64,000 nucleotides of DNA, taken from contig JAEZKK010000023.1 of assembly GCA_023415495.1 (NCBI GenBank), positions 1 through 64,000 on the forward strand. The letters are read 5' to 3'. Each line of letters opens with the position of its first letter. Position 1 is the stretch's first letter. The stretch is from Bacteroidota bacterium. GTDB taxonomy: Bacteria > Bacteroidota > Bacteroidia > Bacteroidales > P3. Below are positions 8,584 to 17,852 of this stretch, piece after piece. The position numbers and the translations under genes are program-made. A model generated the notes under the pieces. It worked only from the letters and a program-made list of their open reading frames with translations, was not told the origin of the DNA and did no database searches.

Positions 8584-9237
8584 ATGGAAAACTCAGAATT
8601 ATTGGCAAAAAGGTTTTGGAATCAGATATTTGGCGATGATTTTGAATTTCTCGACTCTTATTTCAAAACATATTATGAAAAAGAAAACCTAATAATAGAT
8701 ATTGATAAGGAGAATAATGAGGTAAGGTATATGAGCCTAATTGTTCCTTACGATTATAATTATTATGGAAAGACAATAAAGATAGCCTATATCACAGCAA
8801 TTTCCACTAATCCAAAATATAGGGGGATGGGGATGATGAAAAAGAATATGGAAGAGGTTGAAAAGCGATTGAAAGAAAAAGAAATAATAATTTCATGCCT
8901 AATCCCAGCTAATGAGACTCTAAGGCAAACCTATCTAAGATATGGTTATGTAGAATGTTTTACCAAAACAAAACCTTTGGATAATAATAAGAGTATAATC
9001 CACAACGAAAAAACCTTTTCTCTCTATAATGAGCTTGGATATGATATTGAGAAATTAGAAAACCATAATAAGGGAATGATAAAGATTATTAACCCAGAGA
9101 TGGCAATAGAATTATATCTAAACCATAATAAAGAAAAGGTCAAACTAAGAGAAGAAAAACTAAAAGAACTAAGCCAAGAGCAATTAACCAAAGAGATATT
9201 TGAAAATAGCTTTATGAACCTTATGTTCGATGTATAA
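8584..9237 (+). CDS. GNAT family N-acetyltransferase
   Basis: The protein has 217 residues. The acetyl-CoA-binding segment TNPKYRGMGMMKKNMEE near residue 78 matches the GNAT motif A (Q/RxxGxG/A). The C-terminal part has NETLRQTYLRYGYVE, typical of the last strand. It begins 4 bases after the DUF2156 gene. The substrate is unknown. Confidence 0.8.
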   Translation: MENSELLAKRFWNQIFGDDFEFLDSYFKTYYEKENLIIDIDKENNEVRYMSLIVPYDYNYYGKTIKIAYITAISTNPKYRGMGMMKKNMEEVEKRLKEKEIIISCLIPANETLRQTYLRYGYVECFTKTKPLDNNKSIIHNEKTFSLYNELGYDIEKLENHNKGMIKIINPEMAIELYLNHNKEKVKLREEKLKELSQEQLTKEIFENSFMNLMFDV

Positions 9238-9269
9238 ATAAAAAATTAAAATTAAAAATTTAAAACTAA

Positions 9270-11663
9270 ATGAAGGGGTTTGTGTCCTTATTAATACTAT
9301 GTCTAATTACTGCTGGTAGTTTTGCTCAGAGTGCTAAGACTAAGAAATACAGGGTTAGTGGTTATGTTTATGACCAAGAATCGAAAGAAAGTCTTATTGG
9401 GGCTAATGTTTATAATCTAAATAATACAGTAGGGACTACCACTAATAATTTTGGGTTCTTCTCCCTGCTTATTCCTCAGGATGAGAGTTTAATTTACATT
9501 TCCTATGTTGGGTATGAGAGACAAATAATTAATCTCACAGGCTCTAAGGATACTTCTATTACTGTTTATCTTAAACAAAGCAATCTCTTGGATGAGGTTG
9601 TTATTACAGATAAGAGCGAGGATAAAAAATTTGTTGAGGAGGCTATTCCTGGTAAGATTGTGATTAATCCCCAGACTATTTCTGCTCTTCCCTCGCTTAC
9701 TGGTGAGAGCGACCTTTTAAAGTCCTTACAATTGCTTCCAGGGGTTAAGAGTGGCACTGAGGGTACTACTGGACTATATGTTAGAGGTGGAAATATTGAC
9801 CAAAACCTATACCTAATTGATGGGGTTCCTATTTATAATCCTAACCATCTCTTGGGTTTTATCTCTACCTTTAATACCGATGCTATTAAGAATATTGAAT
9901 TTTATAAGGGGAGTTTTCCTGCTCGCTATGGTCAGAGAGCCTCTTCGGTTGTGGATGTAAGGATGAAGGACGGGAATTTAGATAAGATTAGAGGGGATGT
10001 TAGCATTGGCATTATCTCTGCTAAGTTGAATTTAGAAGGACCTATTATTAAGGATAAGACCAGCTTTAATATTTCGGCTCGTAGAACCTATATGGATATG
10101 ATTTTAAAACCCTTTATTGCTTATGAGAATAGGAGAATGGATGGAGGGGATGTGGACTTTGGATATTTCTTTACTGATGTGAATTTTAAGATAAATCATA
10201 TTATCAACCCTAAGAATAGGATAATGGCAAGTGTTTATTGGGGTGAGGATAATTATAATTTCTCCTATGAAAACAACGACGAGTATAAGGATAATAGTAA
10301 TAATACTTATAAGAATGAGAACAAAACCGATATGGATGTTCGTTGGGGTAATCTTATTGGGAATATTGGTTGGGCACATCAAATAAATGATCAAGTTTTC
10401 ACAAATCTTACACTTAGTTATAATCGTTATCGCTCTAATATAACTACCGAAATGATTTCCAAGACCATTAGTCCTTTTTCTACAATTGAGAACCAATTTG
10501 AGGTTAATTTCTATTCAGGTATTGAGGATTATAGCCTTAGAAACGATTTTAATCACTATCTAAATGGCTGGAATAAATTAAACTATGGATATTCCTATAC
10601 TCGTCATCATTTCTCTCCTGAGGTCAGCAATGTAAGCGGTAAGGAGAATAATATTAGTGAGGATTTTTATAGAAATAGAAATACTGTTGATGGAAATGAG
10701 GTTATTGTTTTTATTGAGGATGAGATGGATTTTACAGAGAAATTCAGCATGAATCCTGGTCTTCATCTTAATATTTTCAATGTTGGAGAAAAGACCTATA
10801 CCTCATTGCAACCTCGCTTTGGGTTTAGGTATTCTATTTTGAAGAATCTTTCTATTAAGGGTGGTTATTCTTTGATGAACCAAAATATCCACCTACTTGC
10901 TAATGGGATTATAAGCATGCCTACCGACCTTTGGGTGCCGGTAACCCAAAGGGTTAAGCCCATCTATTCTCATCAGTTTAGTGCAGGTGCTTTCTATAAT
11001 TTAGAGAAGATTGCTAATTTCTCTATCGAGGGATATTATAAGAAACTAAATAATGTGATTGACTATAAGGATGGGGTTTCATCTTTTAATACGAGTGAGG
11101 ATTGGGAGGAGAAGATTGCCCAAGGTTATGGAGAGGCTTATGGAGTGGAATTACTTGCTCAAAGAACTAAGGGAAATACTACTGGTTGGATATCCTATAC
11201 CCTTTCTTGGGCATTTAGAGAGTTCCCTTCGGGAGAAATTAATGGAGGGAAGAAGTATTATGATAGGTATGATTCGAGAAATCAGGTAAATATTACTCTT
11301 TTACATAAGTTCAATAATAATTACGATATTGCTCTTTCTTGGGTGTTTAATACTGGTTCAAGACTTTCAATCCCAACTGCAAGCTATTATGAACCAATTG
11401 ATAATGACTATTACCCACAGGTAATTAATATGTATGGGGAGAAGAATAATTTTAGGATGCCTAATTATCACCGTATGGATATTAGCTTTAATAAGCATAA
11501 GAAACTAAAATATGGTATAAGCACATGGAGTTTTAATATCTATAATCTATATAATAGGAAAAACCCTATGTTTATTAATCCTGGCTCATCCTCTACTACC
11601 CTAACTGCATATAGTATTATGCCATTAATCCCTACTATTTCATACACCTTTAAGTTTAATTAA
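9270..11663 (+). CDS. TonB-dependent receptor with carboxypeptidase-like N-domain
   Basis: The protein has 797 residues: a signal peptide (to about residue 19, AGSFAQ), a carboxypeptidase-regulatory-like domain (VSGYVYDQESKESLIGANVY, about 29-110), a plug domain (about 130-240, with LPGVKSGTEGTTGLYVRGG and DGVPIYNPNHLLG), and a long 22-strand type barrel ending in ISYTFKFN. It imports an unknown ligand across the outer membrane using TonB. It is paired with a DUF4249 lipoprotein 13 bases downstream, an arrangement common in Bacteroidota outside SusCD systems. The short leader is an AT-rich repeat also seen at other places in the window. Confidence 0.9.
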   Translation: MKGFVSLLILCLITAGSFAQSAKTKKYRVSGYVYDQESKESLIGANVYNLNNTVGTTTNNFGFFSLLIPQDESLIYISYVGYERQIINLTGSKDTSITVYLKQSNLLDEVVITDKSEDKKFVEEAIPGKIVINPQTISALPSLTGESDLLKSLQLLPGVKSGTEGTTGLYVRGGNIDQNLYLIDGVPIYNPNHLLGFISTFNTDAIKNIEFYKGSFPARYGQRASSVVDVRMKDGNLDKIRGDVSIGIISAKLNLEGPIIKDKTSFNISARRTYMDMILKPFIAYENRRMDGGDVDFGYFFTDVNFKINHIINPKNRIMASVYWGEDNYNFSYENNDEYKDNSNNTYKNENKTDMDVRWGNLIGNIGWAHQINDQVFTNLTLSYNRYRSNITTEMISKTISPFSTIENQFEVNFYSGIEDYSLRNDFNHYLNGWNKLNYGYSYTRHHFSPEVSNVSGKENNISEDFYRNRNTVDGNEVIVFIEDEMDFTEKFSMNPGLHLNIFNVGEKTYTSLQPRFGFRYSILKNLSIKGGYSLMNQNIHLLANGIISMPTDLWVPVTQRVKPIYSHQFSAGAFYNLEKIANFSIEGYYKKLNNVIDYKDGVSSFNTSEDWEEKIAQGYGEAYGVELLAQRTKGNTTGWISYTLSWAFREFPSGEINGGKKYYDRYDSRNQVNITLLHKFNNNYDIALSWVFNTGSRLSIPTASYYEPIDNDYYPQVINMYGEKNNFRMPNYHRMDISFNKHKKLKYGISTWSFNIYNLYNRKNPMFINPGSSSTTLTAYSIMPLIPTISYTFKFN

Positions 11664-11676
11664 TAAGTTATTTACC

Positions 11677-12636
11677 ATGAAAAAAGCTATATATTTAATT
11701 CTAATATTCCTAATCTCAATAAGTATTACATCTTGTGAATTTGAGATAGATTTCAACGATAAGCTACCTAAGGATAAGCTTGTTGTAACCTCATTTATAG
11801 AGGCAGACTCTACAATAGTTTTAAAAATCAGCAAATCGGCACGTCCTGGAACATATAATTATGATTATGACATTACTAATAGTTATGTACTAAATGCAAA
11901 AGCTGAACTATTTATTAACGATGTTTTGATTGAAACTACAAATACTCCTTGCGATAATAATTTATATAAATTCAACTATATTCCTACTCAGAATGATAGG
12001 ATTGAAATTAGAATTTCTTATATGGATTTCGATACAGTTATTGGTTATGCTAATCCAAACATAACTCCTCCAATAGTCAATTCCCAAAATATATTTATCA
12101 GGAAAGATAGTACAGAGTTTGGAATTTATCCTAATATTTATTTGGAAGTAGAGATACAAGGAGGTGAAAATGATGAGTATTACAGGATGGATGGAGATTT
12201 TGTTTTGAAGTATAAGGAGAATAATATTTGGTTTGAAGAGGAAGTGAAAATTGAAGGACTATCCTTGGAATGGGAAAACACCCCTGGGGTTTATTATTCT
12301 AAGGAAGCAAGCAGTACAAATCCTTCTGATGGGGAGAATAATTATAGGGTATTTTCAAATAAACTTTTTAAGAATAAGACCTATAAGGCAAGATTTAAAG
12401 TAAATAGTCAAAGTATTTATCTTAATGAATATATAGAATCTGAGAGCTTTAAGGGAGAATTGAAAATTTCTAAAATCGAAAAACAAATATTTGATTATCT
12501 TTACACCCTTAATAAGGTTAGTTCTGGCTTCTCATTCTCTGCCGAACCTGTAATAATTATCAATGGAGTTGAGAATGGTTTTGGCTTTATAGGAGGCAAG
12601 AAGACTAATAGAATTGTAATTGATACAAGTAATTAA
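11677..12636 (+). CDS. DUF4249 lipoprotein, partner of TonB receptor
   Basis: The protein has 319 residues with a lipoprotein signal (LISISITSCEFE, lipidated C about residue 21). The start of the mature part, PKDKLVVTSFIEADSTIVLKIS, and the beta-rich body match DUF4249. Such proteins are encoded beside TonB-dependent receptors and probably act as surface ligand-binding partners. Here the gene follows the receptor by 13 bases. The ligand is unknown. Confidence 0.85.
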   Translation: MKKAIYLILIFLISISITSCEFEIDFNDKLPKDKLVVTSFIEADSTIVLKISKSARPGTYNYDYDITNSYVLNAKAELFINDVLIETTNTPCDNNLYKFNYIPTQNDRIEIRISYMDFDTVIGYANPNITPPIVNSQNIFIRKDSTEFGIYPNIYLEVEIQGGENDEYYRMDGDFVLKYKENNIWFEEEVKIEGLSLEWENTPGVYYSKEASSTNPSDGENNYRVFSNKLFKNKTYKARFKVNSQSIYLNEYIESESFKGELKISKIEKQIFDYLYTLNKVSSGFSFSAEPVIIINGVENGFGFIGGKKTNRIVIDTSN

Positions 12637-12649
12637 AATTTATAAGCTT

Positions 12650-13399
12650 ATGAGAAGAATATTATCTGGTTTTATACTGTCAATACTATTTTTAAATATT
12701 TCTCTTTCTGGGTTTTCTCAGACGAAATTTGATTGGATATTTGTCGAAGGTGGTAGCTTCGTTATGGGCTGCGACCAAACAGATAAGGACTGCTATCCTG
12801 ATGAAATGCCAAAGCATAGTGTTAATCTAAATAGTTTTTTTATTAGCAAGTATGAGATAACTGTTAAGCAATATAAGGAGTATTGTAAGGCTAAGAATAA
12901 GGAATTACCACAAGAGCCTATTTGGGGCTGGATAGACTCCCACCCTATTGTAAATATCACATGGCAAGAGGCAAGAGATTTTGCTGCTTGGGCAGGTGGA
13001 CGATTGCCAACAGAAGCTGAATGGGAGTATGCTGCAAGAGGGGGTAAATTATCTCAGAACTATGAATATTCGGGTAGTAATAATTACGATGAGGTAGGTT
13101 GGAGCTATGAGAACTCAGGCGTTAAAACCAATCCTGTTGGGCAGAAAAAACCTAATGAATTAGGGATTTACGATATGAGTGGAAATGTTTGGGAATGGGT
13201 AAATGATAATTATGAGATATTCTATTATAAGGATAGCCCAGTAGACAATCCACAAGGACCAAAGAAAGGAATTGGCAAGGGAAATAGAGGTGGATGTTAT
13301 AATTTCGATTACAAACTTATGAGGGTAAGTCATAGAAGAGGGTCTGCACAGGATGCCAGTGGATATTGCACAGGATTTAGAATTATAAAAGATTTATAA
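12650..13399 (+). CDS. SUMF1/FGE-fold secreted protein lacking catalytic cysteines
   Basis: From the ATG at 12650 the protein has 249 residues with a signal peptide ending at SGFSQ. The fold signature is clear: GGSFVMGC, HPIVNITWQEARDFAAWAG, GRLPTEAEWEYAARGG, MSGNVWEWVND and a C-terminal GFRII. Active FGE enzymes have two cysteines in RGGSxLCxxxYC; here the equivalent stretch is RGGCYNFDYKLMR. It is therefore unlikely to make formylglycine and more probably binds ligand or has a structural role. An upstream TTG at 12620 would give 10 more residues but overlaps the DUF4249 gene and spoils the signal peptide. It follows the DUF4249 gene by 13 bases, so it may belong to that operon. Confidence 0.82.
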   Translation: MRRILSGFILSILFLNISLSGFSQTKFDWIFVEGGSFVMGCDQTDKDCYPDEMPKHSVNLNSFFISKYEITVKQYKEYCKAKNKELPQEPIWGWIDSHPIVNITWQEARDFAAWAGGRLPTEAEWEYAARGGKLSQNYEYSGSNNYDEVGWSYENSGVKTNPVGQKKPNELGIYDMSGNVWEWVNDNYEIFYYKDSPVDNPQGPKKGIGKGNRGGCYNFDYKLMRVSHRRGSAQDASGYCTGFRIIKDL

Positions 13400-13419
13400 C
13401 AATTACCGATTTTAATTGT

Positions 13420-13427
13420 TATATTTG
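13420..13427 (+). promoter_or_regulatory. -7 promoter box before mscL
   Basis: TATATTTG ends 45 bases before the mscL ATG at 13473. No clear TTTG is seen at -33. Confidence 0.45.
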
Positions 13428-13472
13428 CAGTCTTAATACAAATAATTATTAATCTTATAAAACAAAACGATT

Positions 13473-13880
13473 ATGAAAATTATTCAAGAGTTCAAAGCAT
13501 TTGCTATGCGTGGCAATGTTATCGACATGGCAGTGGGTATCATTATTGGAGGAGCTTTCGGGAAGATAGTTTCTTCTATTGTAAATGATATTATTATGCC
13601 TCCAATAGGTCTTTTGGTAGGTGGAGTTAATTTTACAGATTTAAAATTCGTAATGAAAGATGCTGTTGGAGATATTCCAGCAGTAACACTAAACTATGGA
13701 AATTTCTTACAAGTACTATTTGACTTTCTAATTATTGCTTTCTCTATCTTTATGGTTATTAAAGTTATGAATGCAGCAAAGAAGAAAGAAGAAGCACCAG
13801 TTGAAGAGCCAAAAGCACCAGAGCCAACCAACGAAGAAAAACTATTAACCGAAATCCGTGATTTATTAAAAAACAAGTAA
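13473..13880 (+). CDS. mscL: Large-conductance mechanosensitive channel
   Basis: The protein has 135 residues. The N-terminal helix (MKIIQEFKAFAMRGN), TM1 with DMAVGIIIGGAFGKIVSSIVNDIIMP (quoted in parts), TM2 near residues 74-95, and a charged C-terminal helix (EEKLLTEIRDLLKNK) give the full MscL layout. The pore opens under high membrane tension and releases solutes on osmotic down-shock. It stands alone with its own promoter box. Confidence 0.95.
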   Translation: MKIIQEFKAFAMRGNVIDMAVGIIIGGAFGKIVSSIVNDIIMPPIGLLVGGVNFTDLKFVMKDAVGDIPAVTLNYGNFLQVLFDFLIIAFSIFMVIKVMNAAKKKEEAPVEEPKAPEPTNEEKLLTEIRDLLKNK

Positions 13881-13960
13881 GAAAAAACTAAAATTATTTT
13901 CATTTGTTTCTAAGAGGTTAACAGTGCGGAGTCAGCACTTTAAACTCTGACAAATTTCTT

Positions 13961-15385
13961 ATGAAAACAAATGTATTAGTTTTTGTATTTTCTCTTATTT
14001 TAGTAACCCTTGTCCCTTATAGTTTAAAAGCACAAGAATTTCCTGTAACCTCTTCAACTAATATTTCTATGCTTGGAGAGGTTAGTTTTGATGGGACAAA
14101 CTATCTCTTTGGCTTTGCCGAGGATAGTACAAGTATGGTTACAGCTCAATTTGTTTCAACCTCAGGAGCATTGGTTGGAGCTAATATTTCATTAGGTTAT
14201 AGAGGAGGAGCTCCTCTTTTAGAATTTGATGGAACTAACTATTTATTCTTATGGAGTGGTGCAAAACAAGTTTTTAATCCAGATAAAACCATGGGAGATA
14301 CTGTTTTTGGGCAGTTTTTAAGCCCAAGTGGAACATTGGTTGGCAATAGGTTTATTGTTGCTATAAATGCCTCAATAAGCAGCCCTAAGGGAGGTTGTCT
14401 TGACTTTAATAATGGCGTGTATATGGTTGTTTTCAAACAAAACGATCTCAATTACGCTCTAACCATTAGCCCCTCAGGCATAATCTCCACTCCTATCCAA
14501 TTAAGCTCTATTACTGCGGGAGATAATTCAATGGCATTCGATGGGACGAATTACTTGGTTACATGGTGGTCAAGAGGTCTTAATAGCTATGATTACGAGC
14601 AAGATATCTATGGTCAGTTTATTAGCTCCACAGGTTCGCTGGTTGGAAGTACTTTTATGATTGATGATGATAATACTCATAGCGATAATCCTCTTTCTAT
14701 GGCTTTTGACGGCACAAAGTATATGGTAACCTTCCATGTAAGTGAGGCAGGAACAAATGATTGGAATTTGTATTCTCGTTTTGTTTCAACCTTAGGTGTT
14801 GTTGATGATAGGATAATTCTAAGAGATTACTCTTATAAGCCAAGCTTTGGCTATACTTCTTTTGATGGAACAAACTATTTAGTAACTTGGGCAGATAGTG
14901 CTTTTTCGTTAGAATCAGTAATTAAAGGCAGATTTTATAGCAAAGCAGGTCTTCCTCATGACTCTATCTTTACTATTTTCACTTCTTTAAATGGCGATGT
15001 TCCTATGTATGCAGGACATTTCTTTACAAATAATAAATTCTTAGTAGTTACATTTAGAATGGATACAAGCAATTTCCAATATGGAGATATTTATGGTGCT
15101 TTTATCCCAGCCTCTACCTCATCCCTATTGCCAATTAGTGCCGAAAATCAAGCATTTTCAATCTACCCTAACCCAGCAAAAGACGAAATAAATATAGAAA
15201 TATCAGATAAAAACAATTTATCTATTAATATTTATAATACAATGGGAATAAAGCTAATAAATCATATAACAAATCACCAAAAAAATTCCAAACTAAATAT
15301 TTCAACCCTAAGAAATGGAGTTTATTTAATTGAAATAGACTATGGATATAAGAAAATGGTAAATAAGTTAATTGTCAATAGATAA
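13961..15385 (+). CDS. T9SS-exported protein with FDGTNY repeats
   Basis: The protein has 474 residues: a signal peptide (to about residue 24, SLKAQ), then about eight copies of a repeat whose core is FDGTNYLVTW or close to it (residues about 45-370), as in beta-propeller-like repeat proteins. The last 75 residues are a T9SS type A sorting domain (SIYPNPAKDEINIEI to YKKMVNKLIVN). It should be exported and attached to the cell surface or released. The function of the repeat region is unknown. The 80-base leader contains AGTGC/GCACT and GTCAG/CTGAC inverted repeats that could form alternative hairpins. Confidence 0.8.
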   Translation: MKTNVLVFVFSLILVTLVPYSLKAQEFPVTSSTNISMLGEVSFDGTNYLFGFAEDSTSMVTAQFVSTSGALVGANISLGYRGGAPLLEFDGTNYLFLWSGAKQVFNPDKTMGDTVFGQFLSPSGTLVGNRFIVAINASISSPKGGCLDFNNGVYMVVFKQNDLNYALTISPSGIISTPIQLSSITAGDNSMAFDGTNYLVTWWSRGLNSYDYEQDIYGQFISSTGSLVGSTFMIDDDNTHSDNPLSMAFDGTKYMVTFHVSEAGTNDWNLYSRFVSTLGVVDDRIILRDYSYKPSFGYTSFDGTNYLVTWADSAFSLESVIKGRFYSKAGLPHDSIFTIFTSLNGDVPMYAGHFFTNNKFLVVTFRMDTSNFQYGDIYGAFIPASTSSLLPISAENQAFSIYPNPAKDEINIEISDKNNLSINIYNTMGIKLINHITNHQKNSKLNISTLRNGVYLIEIDYGYKKMVNKLIVNR

Positions 15386-15395
15386 ACAAATAAAT

Positions 15396-15436
15396 AATTA
15401 AAATGGGGTGTATTAAAATATGCCCCTATTTTAATT
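15396..15436. terminator. Bidirectional terminator
   Basis: AATTAAAATGGGG (15396-15408) pairs with CCCCTATTTTAATT (15423-15436) with one bulged T. T-rich ends occur on both strands. It separates the convergent T9SS cargo gene and the DUF3788 gene. Confidence 0.7.
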
Positions 15437-15847
15437 AGAAAATCGTTTATAATTAATGATTTTCAATAGGTCTTGGAATTGGGAATTATCTCTAATTTCA
15501 ATTATTAGGGGTTTGCTTTTACCTACGGGTTTTGTGGTTTCAAAGCTTTGGATTATGGATTCATCAAGCTCTAAATCATATAATCCTTTGTAATTCTTTT
15601 CATTGAAATAGAAGGTTATCTTAAAGCCTCCTTCCCAAATTGACAGCCAAAATACTGTTTTTTTCTTAAATTGTACTTTGCAAAGCCATGCTTTTCCGTC
15701 GTTATAATAGTTCCAAATATACACCAAATCCAATGTTTTTAGTGTATTCTCCAATTCCTCGTAAGAATTATAAACATCACATAATAAATTAAATAACACA
15801 ACATTATTAGGTGATACTTCTTTTTCTCTTAATAACATCTTTTCCAT
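15431..15847 (-). CDS. DUF3788 family protein
   Basis: The protein has 138 residues and no signal peptide. It shows the DUF3788 pattern: NVVLFNLLCDVYNSYEEL, then YYNDGKAWLCKVQFKKKTVFWLSIWEGGF (quoted in parts), then a C-terminal KPLIIEIRDNSQFQDLLKII. Function is unknown; the fold resembles the YdhG/DUF1801 type small soluble proteins. It is 9 bases downstream of the RhuM gene, so it is probably co-transcribed with it. Confidence 0.7.
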   Translation of the reverse strand: MEKMLLREKEVSPNNVVLFNLLCDVYNSYEELENTLKTLDLVYIWNYYNDGKAWLCKVQFKKKTVFWLSIWEGGFKITFYFNEKNYKGLYDLELDESIIQSFETTKPVGKSKPLIIEIRDNSQFQDLLKIINYKRFSN

Positions 15848-15856
15848 AACATTATA

Positions 15857-16861
15857 TTATTTATTTAGTTTCTTAATATTGTTTTCCAAGATTTTCAAAT
15901 CAACCGAATCCTCTATTACGATTTGTTTAAGTCTATATTTATCATATTCAGCCTCTGCAAGTTCTTTTGCCATTTCTGACGATATTTTGCCTGCATGGTT
16001 TAGTATTTCTCTGTCATTAAGAGTAAGAAAATCATTTAGCTTTTTTATCCAATCTTTCATATACATTGGCTTCCTTTGTCGTGCTTGTAATTCTGCAAAA
16101 GATAAATACTGATCAACTATTAAATTTAATTCTTTTAATTCATCCTCAGAAAGATAGTTCTTTGCAAATGTTACGTCTGATTTTCTAATTTTGCCATAAG
16201 GTGAGTTCTTCCATGAGGTTAATCCCATATTTTCTACATTTGAATTTACTCTTTGGTAAATTATTTCTGCAGCTGTATGTTTATGAATAGCCCAATGCAT
16301 CATATTTTGTACTTTCTTAAAAAATTCTATACTCATTGGACTATTCTTATCATAATCATAAGATGTAGAATAAATATCCTTTATTTTTGCATAAAATATC
16401 TTTTCAGAACTTCGAATATCCCTTATTCTTTCAAAAAGTTCTTCAAAATACTGATTGGTAATTCCTGGTTCTTTTAATCTTTCATCATTTAATACAAAAC
16501 CTTTAATAATGTACTCTTTTAATTGTTGGGTTGCCCATATACGGAACTGAGTACCTCTATGCGATTTAACACGGTAACCAACTGAAATTATTACATCGAG
16601 ATTATAATACTTAGTCTTGTATTTTTTACCATCAGAGGCAGTTGTCAAGTATTCCTTGACAACTGAAATTTCTTTTAGTTCACCTTCCTTGTAAATATTA
16701 TTTATATGCAAACTTACATTCTGCTTTGTAGTTTGGAACAACTCTGACATCTGCATTTGAGTAAGCCATACAGTTTCATTTTCTAAACGTACTTCAATTT
16801 TTGATTTACCATCTTCTGATGAATAAAATAAAATCTCTGATGATGTAAATTTATTTTCCAT
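15857..16861 (-). CDS. RhuM family protein (KilA-N-like DNA-binding)
   Basis: The protein has 334 residues and is a full-length RhuM. The N-terminal domain has VWLTQMQMSELFQTTKQNVS and NNIYKEGEL, then YYNLDVIISVGYRVKS and TQFRIWATQQLKEYI. The C-terminal half is helical and ends near ILENNIKKLNK. RhuM was named from a Salmonella pathogenicity island, but members are widespread in mobile and defence contexts; the biochemical role is not established. It sits tightly between a thioesterase gene (5-base gap) and the DUF3788 gene (9-base gap), so it has been placed inside, or has formed, a three-gene unit. Confidence 0.85.
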   Translation of the reverse strand: MENKFTSSEILFYSSEDGKSKIEVRLENETVWLTQMQMSELFQTTKQNVSLHINNIYKEGELKEISVVKEYLTTASDGKKYKTKYYNLDVIISVGYRVKSHRGTQFRIWATQQLKEYIIKGFVLNDERLKEPGITNQYFEELFERIRDIRSSEKIFYAKIKDIYSTSYDYDKNSPMSIEFFKKVQNMMHWAIHKHTAAEIIYQRVNSNVENMGLTSWKNSPYGKIRKSDVTFAKNYLSEDELKELNLIVDQYLSFAELQARQRKPMYMKDWIKKLNDFLTLNDREILNHAGKISSEMAKELAEAEYDKYRLKQIVIEDSVDLKILENNIKKLNK

Positions 16862-16866
16862 AACAT

Positions 16867-17286
16867 CTATGAGTTTTCAAAATTATTAAATAGGTCTTTT
16901 ATATCCTGTGGTATTGGGGCTGAGAGGTTGGTTTGAGGGTCAAAGCCACTCATTATTGTTTCGCAGGTGGATTTTATTTCGCCCGTTTTCTTATCTCTAA
17001 TTTGTTGTAAGGTCTTCATACTCTTATTGCCAAAACTCTTTAACTTGGTCTGCACCTCTATTTCATCTGTGATAAATATTGGGGAAAAGAAATTAGTATT
17101 TAGGTTTACTATCACCACCCCTACCGAGCTCCACATCAAATCCTCTCCCAATACCTGTTTTAAATAGTTTATACGCCCAACATCGTAGTATTGAGCTATT
17201 ATACTATTATTCACATGATTCAATGGGTCTATATCGCTAAATCTAATTTGAAGGTCTATTTTATGTTTGAATTTTTCTTCTTGCAT
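16867..17286 (-). CDS. Acyl-CoA thioesterase (4HBT hot-dog family)
   Basis: The protein has 139 residues. IRFSDIDPLNHVNNSIIAQYYDVGR near residue 14 (quoted in parts) is the 4HBT motif, with the catalytic D in DIDPLNHVNN. These enzymes cleave acyl-CoA or acyl-ACP thioesters. It lies upstream of the RhuM gene and divergent from tadA. The natural substrate is not predictable from sequence. Confidence 0.85.
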   Translation of the reverse strand: MQEEKFKHKIDLQIRFSDIDPLNHVNNSIIAQYYDVGRINYLKQVLGEDLMWSSVGVVIVNLNTNFFSPIFITDEIEVQTKLKSFGNKSMKTLQQIRDKKTGEIKSTCETIMSGFDPQTNLSAPIPQDIKDLFNNFENS

Positions 17287-17309
17287 TTTCTGTGTTTTAA
17301 ATTATTCCA

Positions 17310-17342
17310 TTGGCAAAAATAGGAATTTTATTTATACCTTTG
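17310..17342 (+). promoter_or_regulatory. Promoter of tadA
   Basis: TTG (17310-17312), a 22-base spacer, then TACCTTTG (17335-17342), matching TAnnTTTG. It places the transcription start near 17349, which rules out the TTG at 17310 as a translation start and supports the ATG at 17367. Confidence 0.65.
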
Positions 17343-17366
17343 TATGAATTTTTTTATTTGACTATT

Positions 17367-17822
17367 ATGGGTGTATTGATTTTGGACGATGAGTATTTTA
17401 TGGGAGAAGCTTTGAAAGAGGCTAATTGTGCTAAGGATTTGGATGAGGTGCCTATTGGTGCAGTTATTGTGTTGAACGATAGGATAATTTCCAGAGCTTA
17501 TAACCTTACTCAAAAGCTAAATGATGTTACTGCACATGCTGAAATGCAGGCTATTACTTCTGCCTCTGAGGCTATTGGTGGGAAGTATCTAAGAGATTGC
17601 ACTCTTTATGTAACAATTGAACCCTGCCCTATGTGTGCTTCGGCACTTTATTGGGCTCAAATTGGCAGGGTTGTATTTGGTGCTAAGGACGAGAAGAGAG
17701 GTGCTGGTTTATTTGAAAAAAATCTATATCACCCAAGAACTAAAATAACCCATGGAGTGTTAGAAGATAAATGTTCAGAGCTGGTTGTGGAATATTTTAG
17801 AGAGAAAAGAAAGAAATATTAA
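17367..17822 (+). CDS. tadA: tRNA adenosine deaminase
   Basis: From the ATG at 17367 the protein has 151 residues. The zinc site is complete: HAE (H57, catalytic E59) and PCPMC (C87, C90). TadA converts A34 to inosine in tRNA-Arg(ACG). The flanking DEVPIGAVIV and LYVTIEPCPMC are typical. The start at 17367 is chosen because a promoter lies just upstream. It is 30 bases before the RelA/SpoT gene, so the two may share a transcript. Confidence 0.93.
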   Translation: MGVLILDDEYFMGEALKEANCAKDLDEVPIGAVIVLNDRIISRAYNLTQKLNDVTAHAEMQAITSASEAIGGKYLRDCTLYVTIEPCPMCASALYWAQIGRVVFGAKDEKRGAGLFEKNLYHPRTKITHGVLEDKCSELVVEYFREKRKKY

Positions 17823-17852
17823 TAATTAAGACTTAGGGAAAAATACTATTAT

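Noticed and set aside
13900..13960. Riboswitch before the FDGTNY-repeat protein
   Set aside because: The inverted repeats are short and match no riboswitch class I know; left as a note on the leader only.
17310..17366. N-terminal extension of TadA from the TTG at 17310
   Set aside because: The segment contains both promoter elements, so it would lie upstream of the transcript start.
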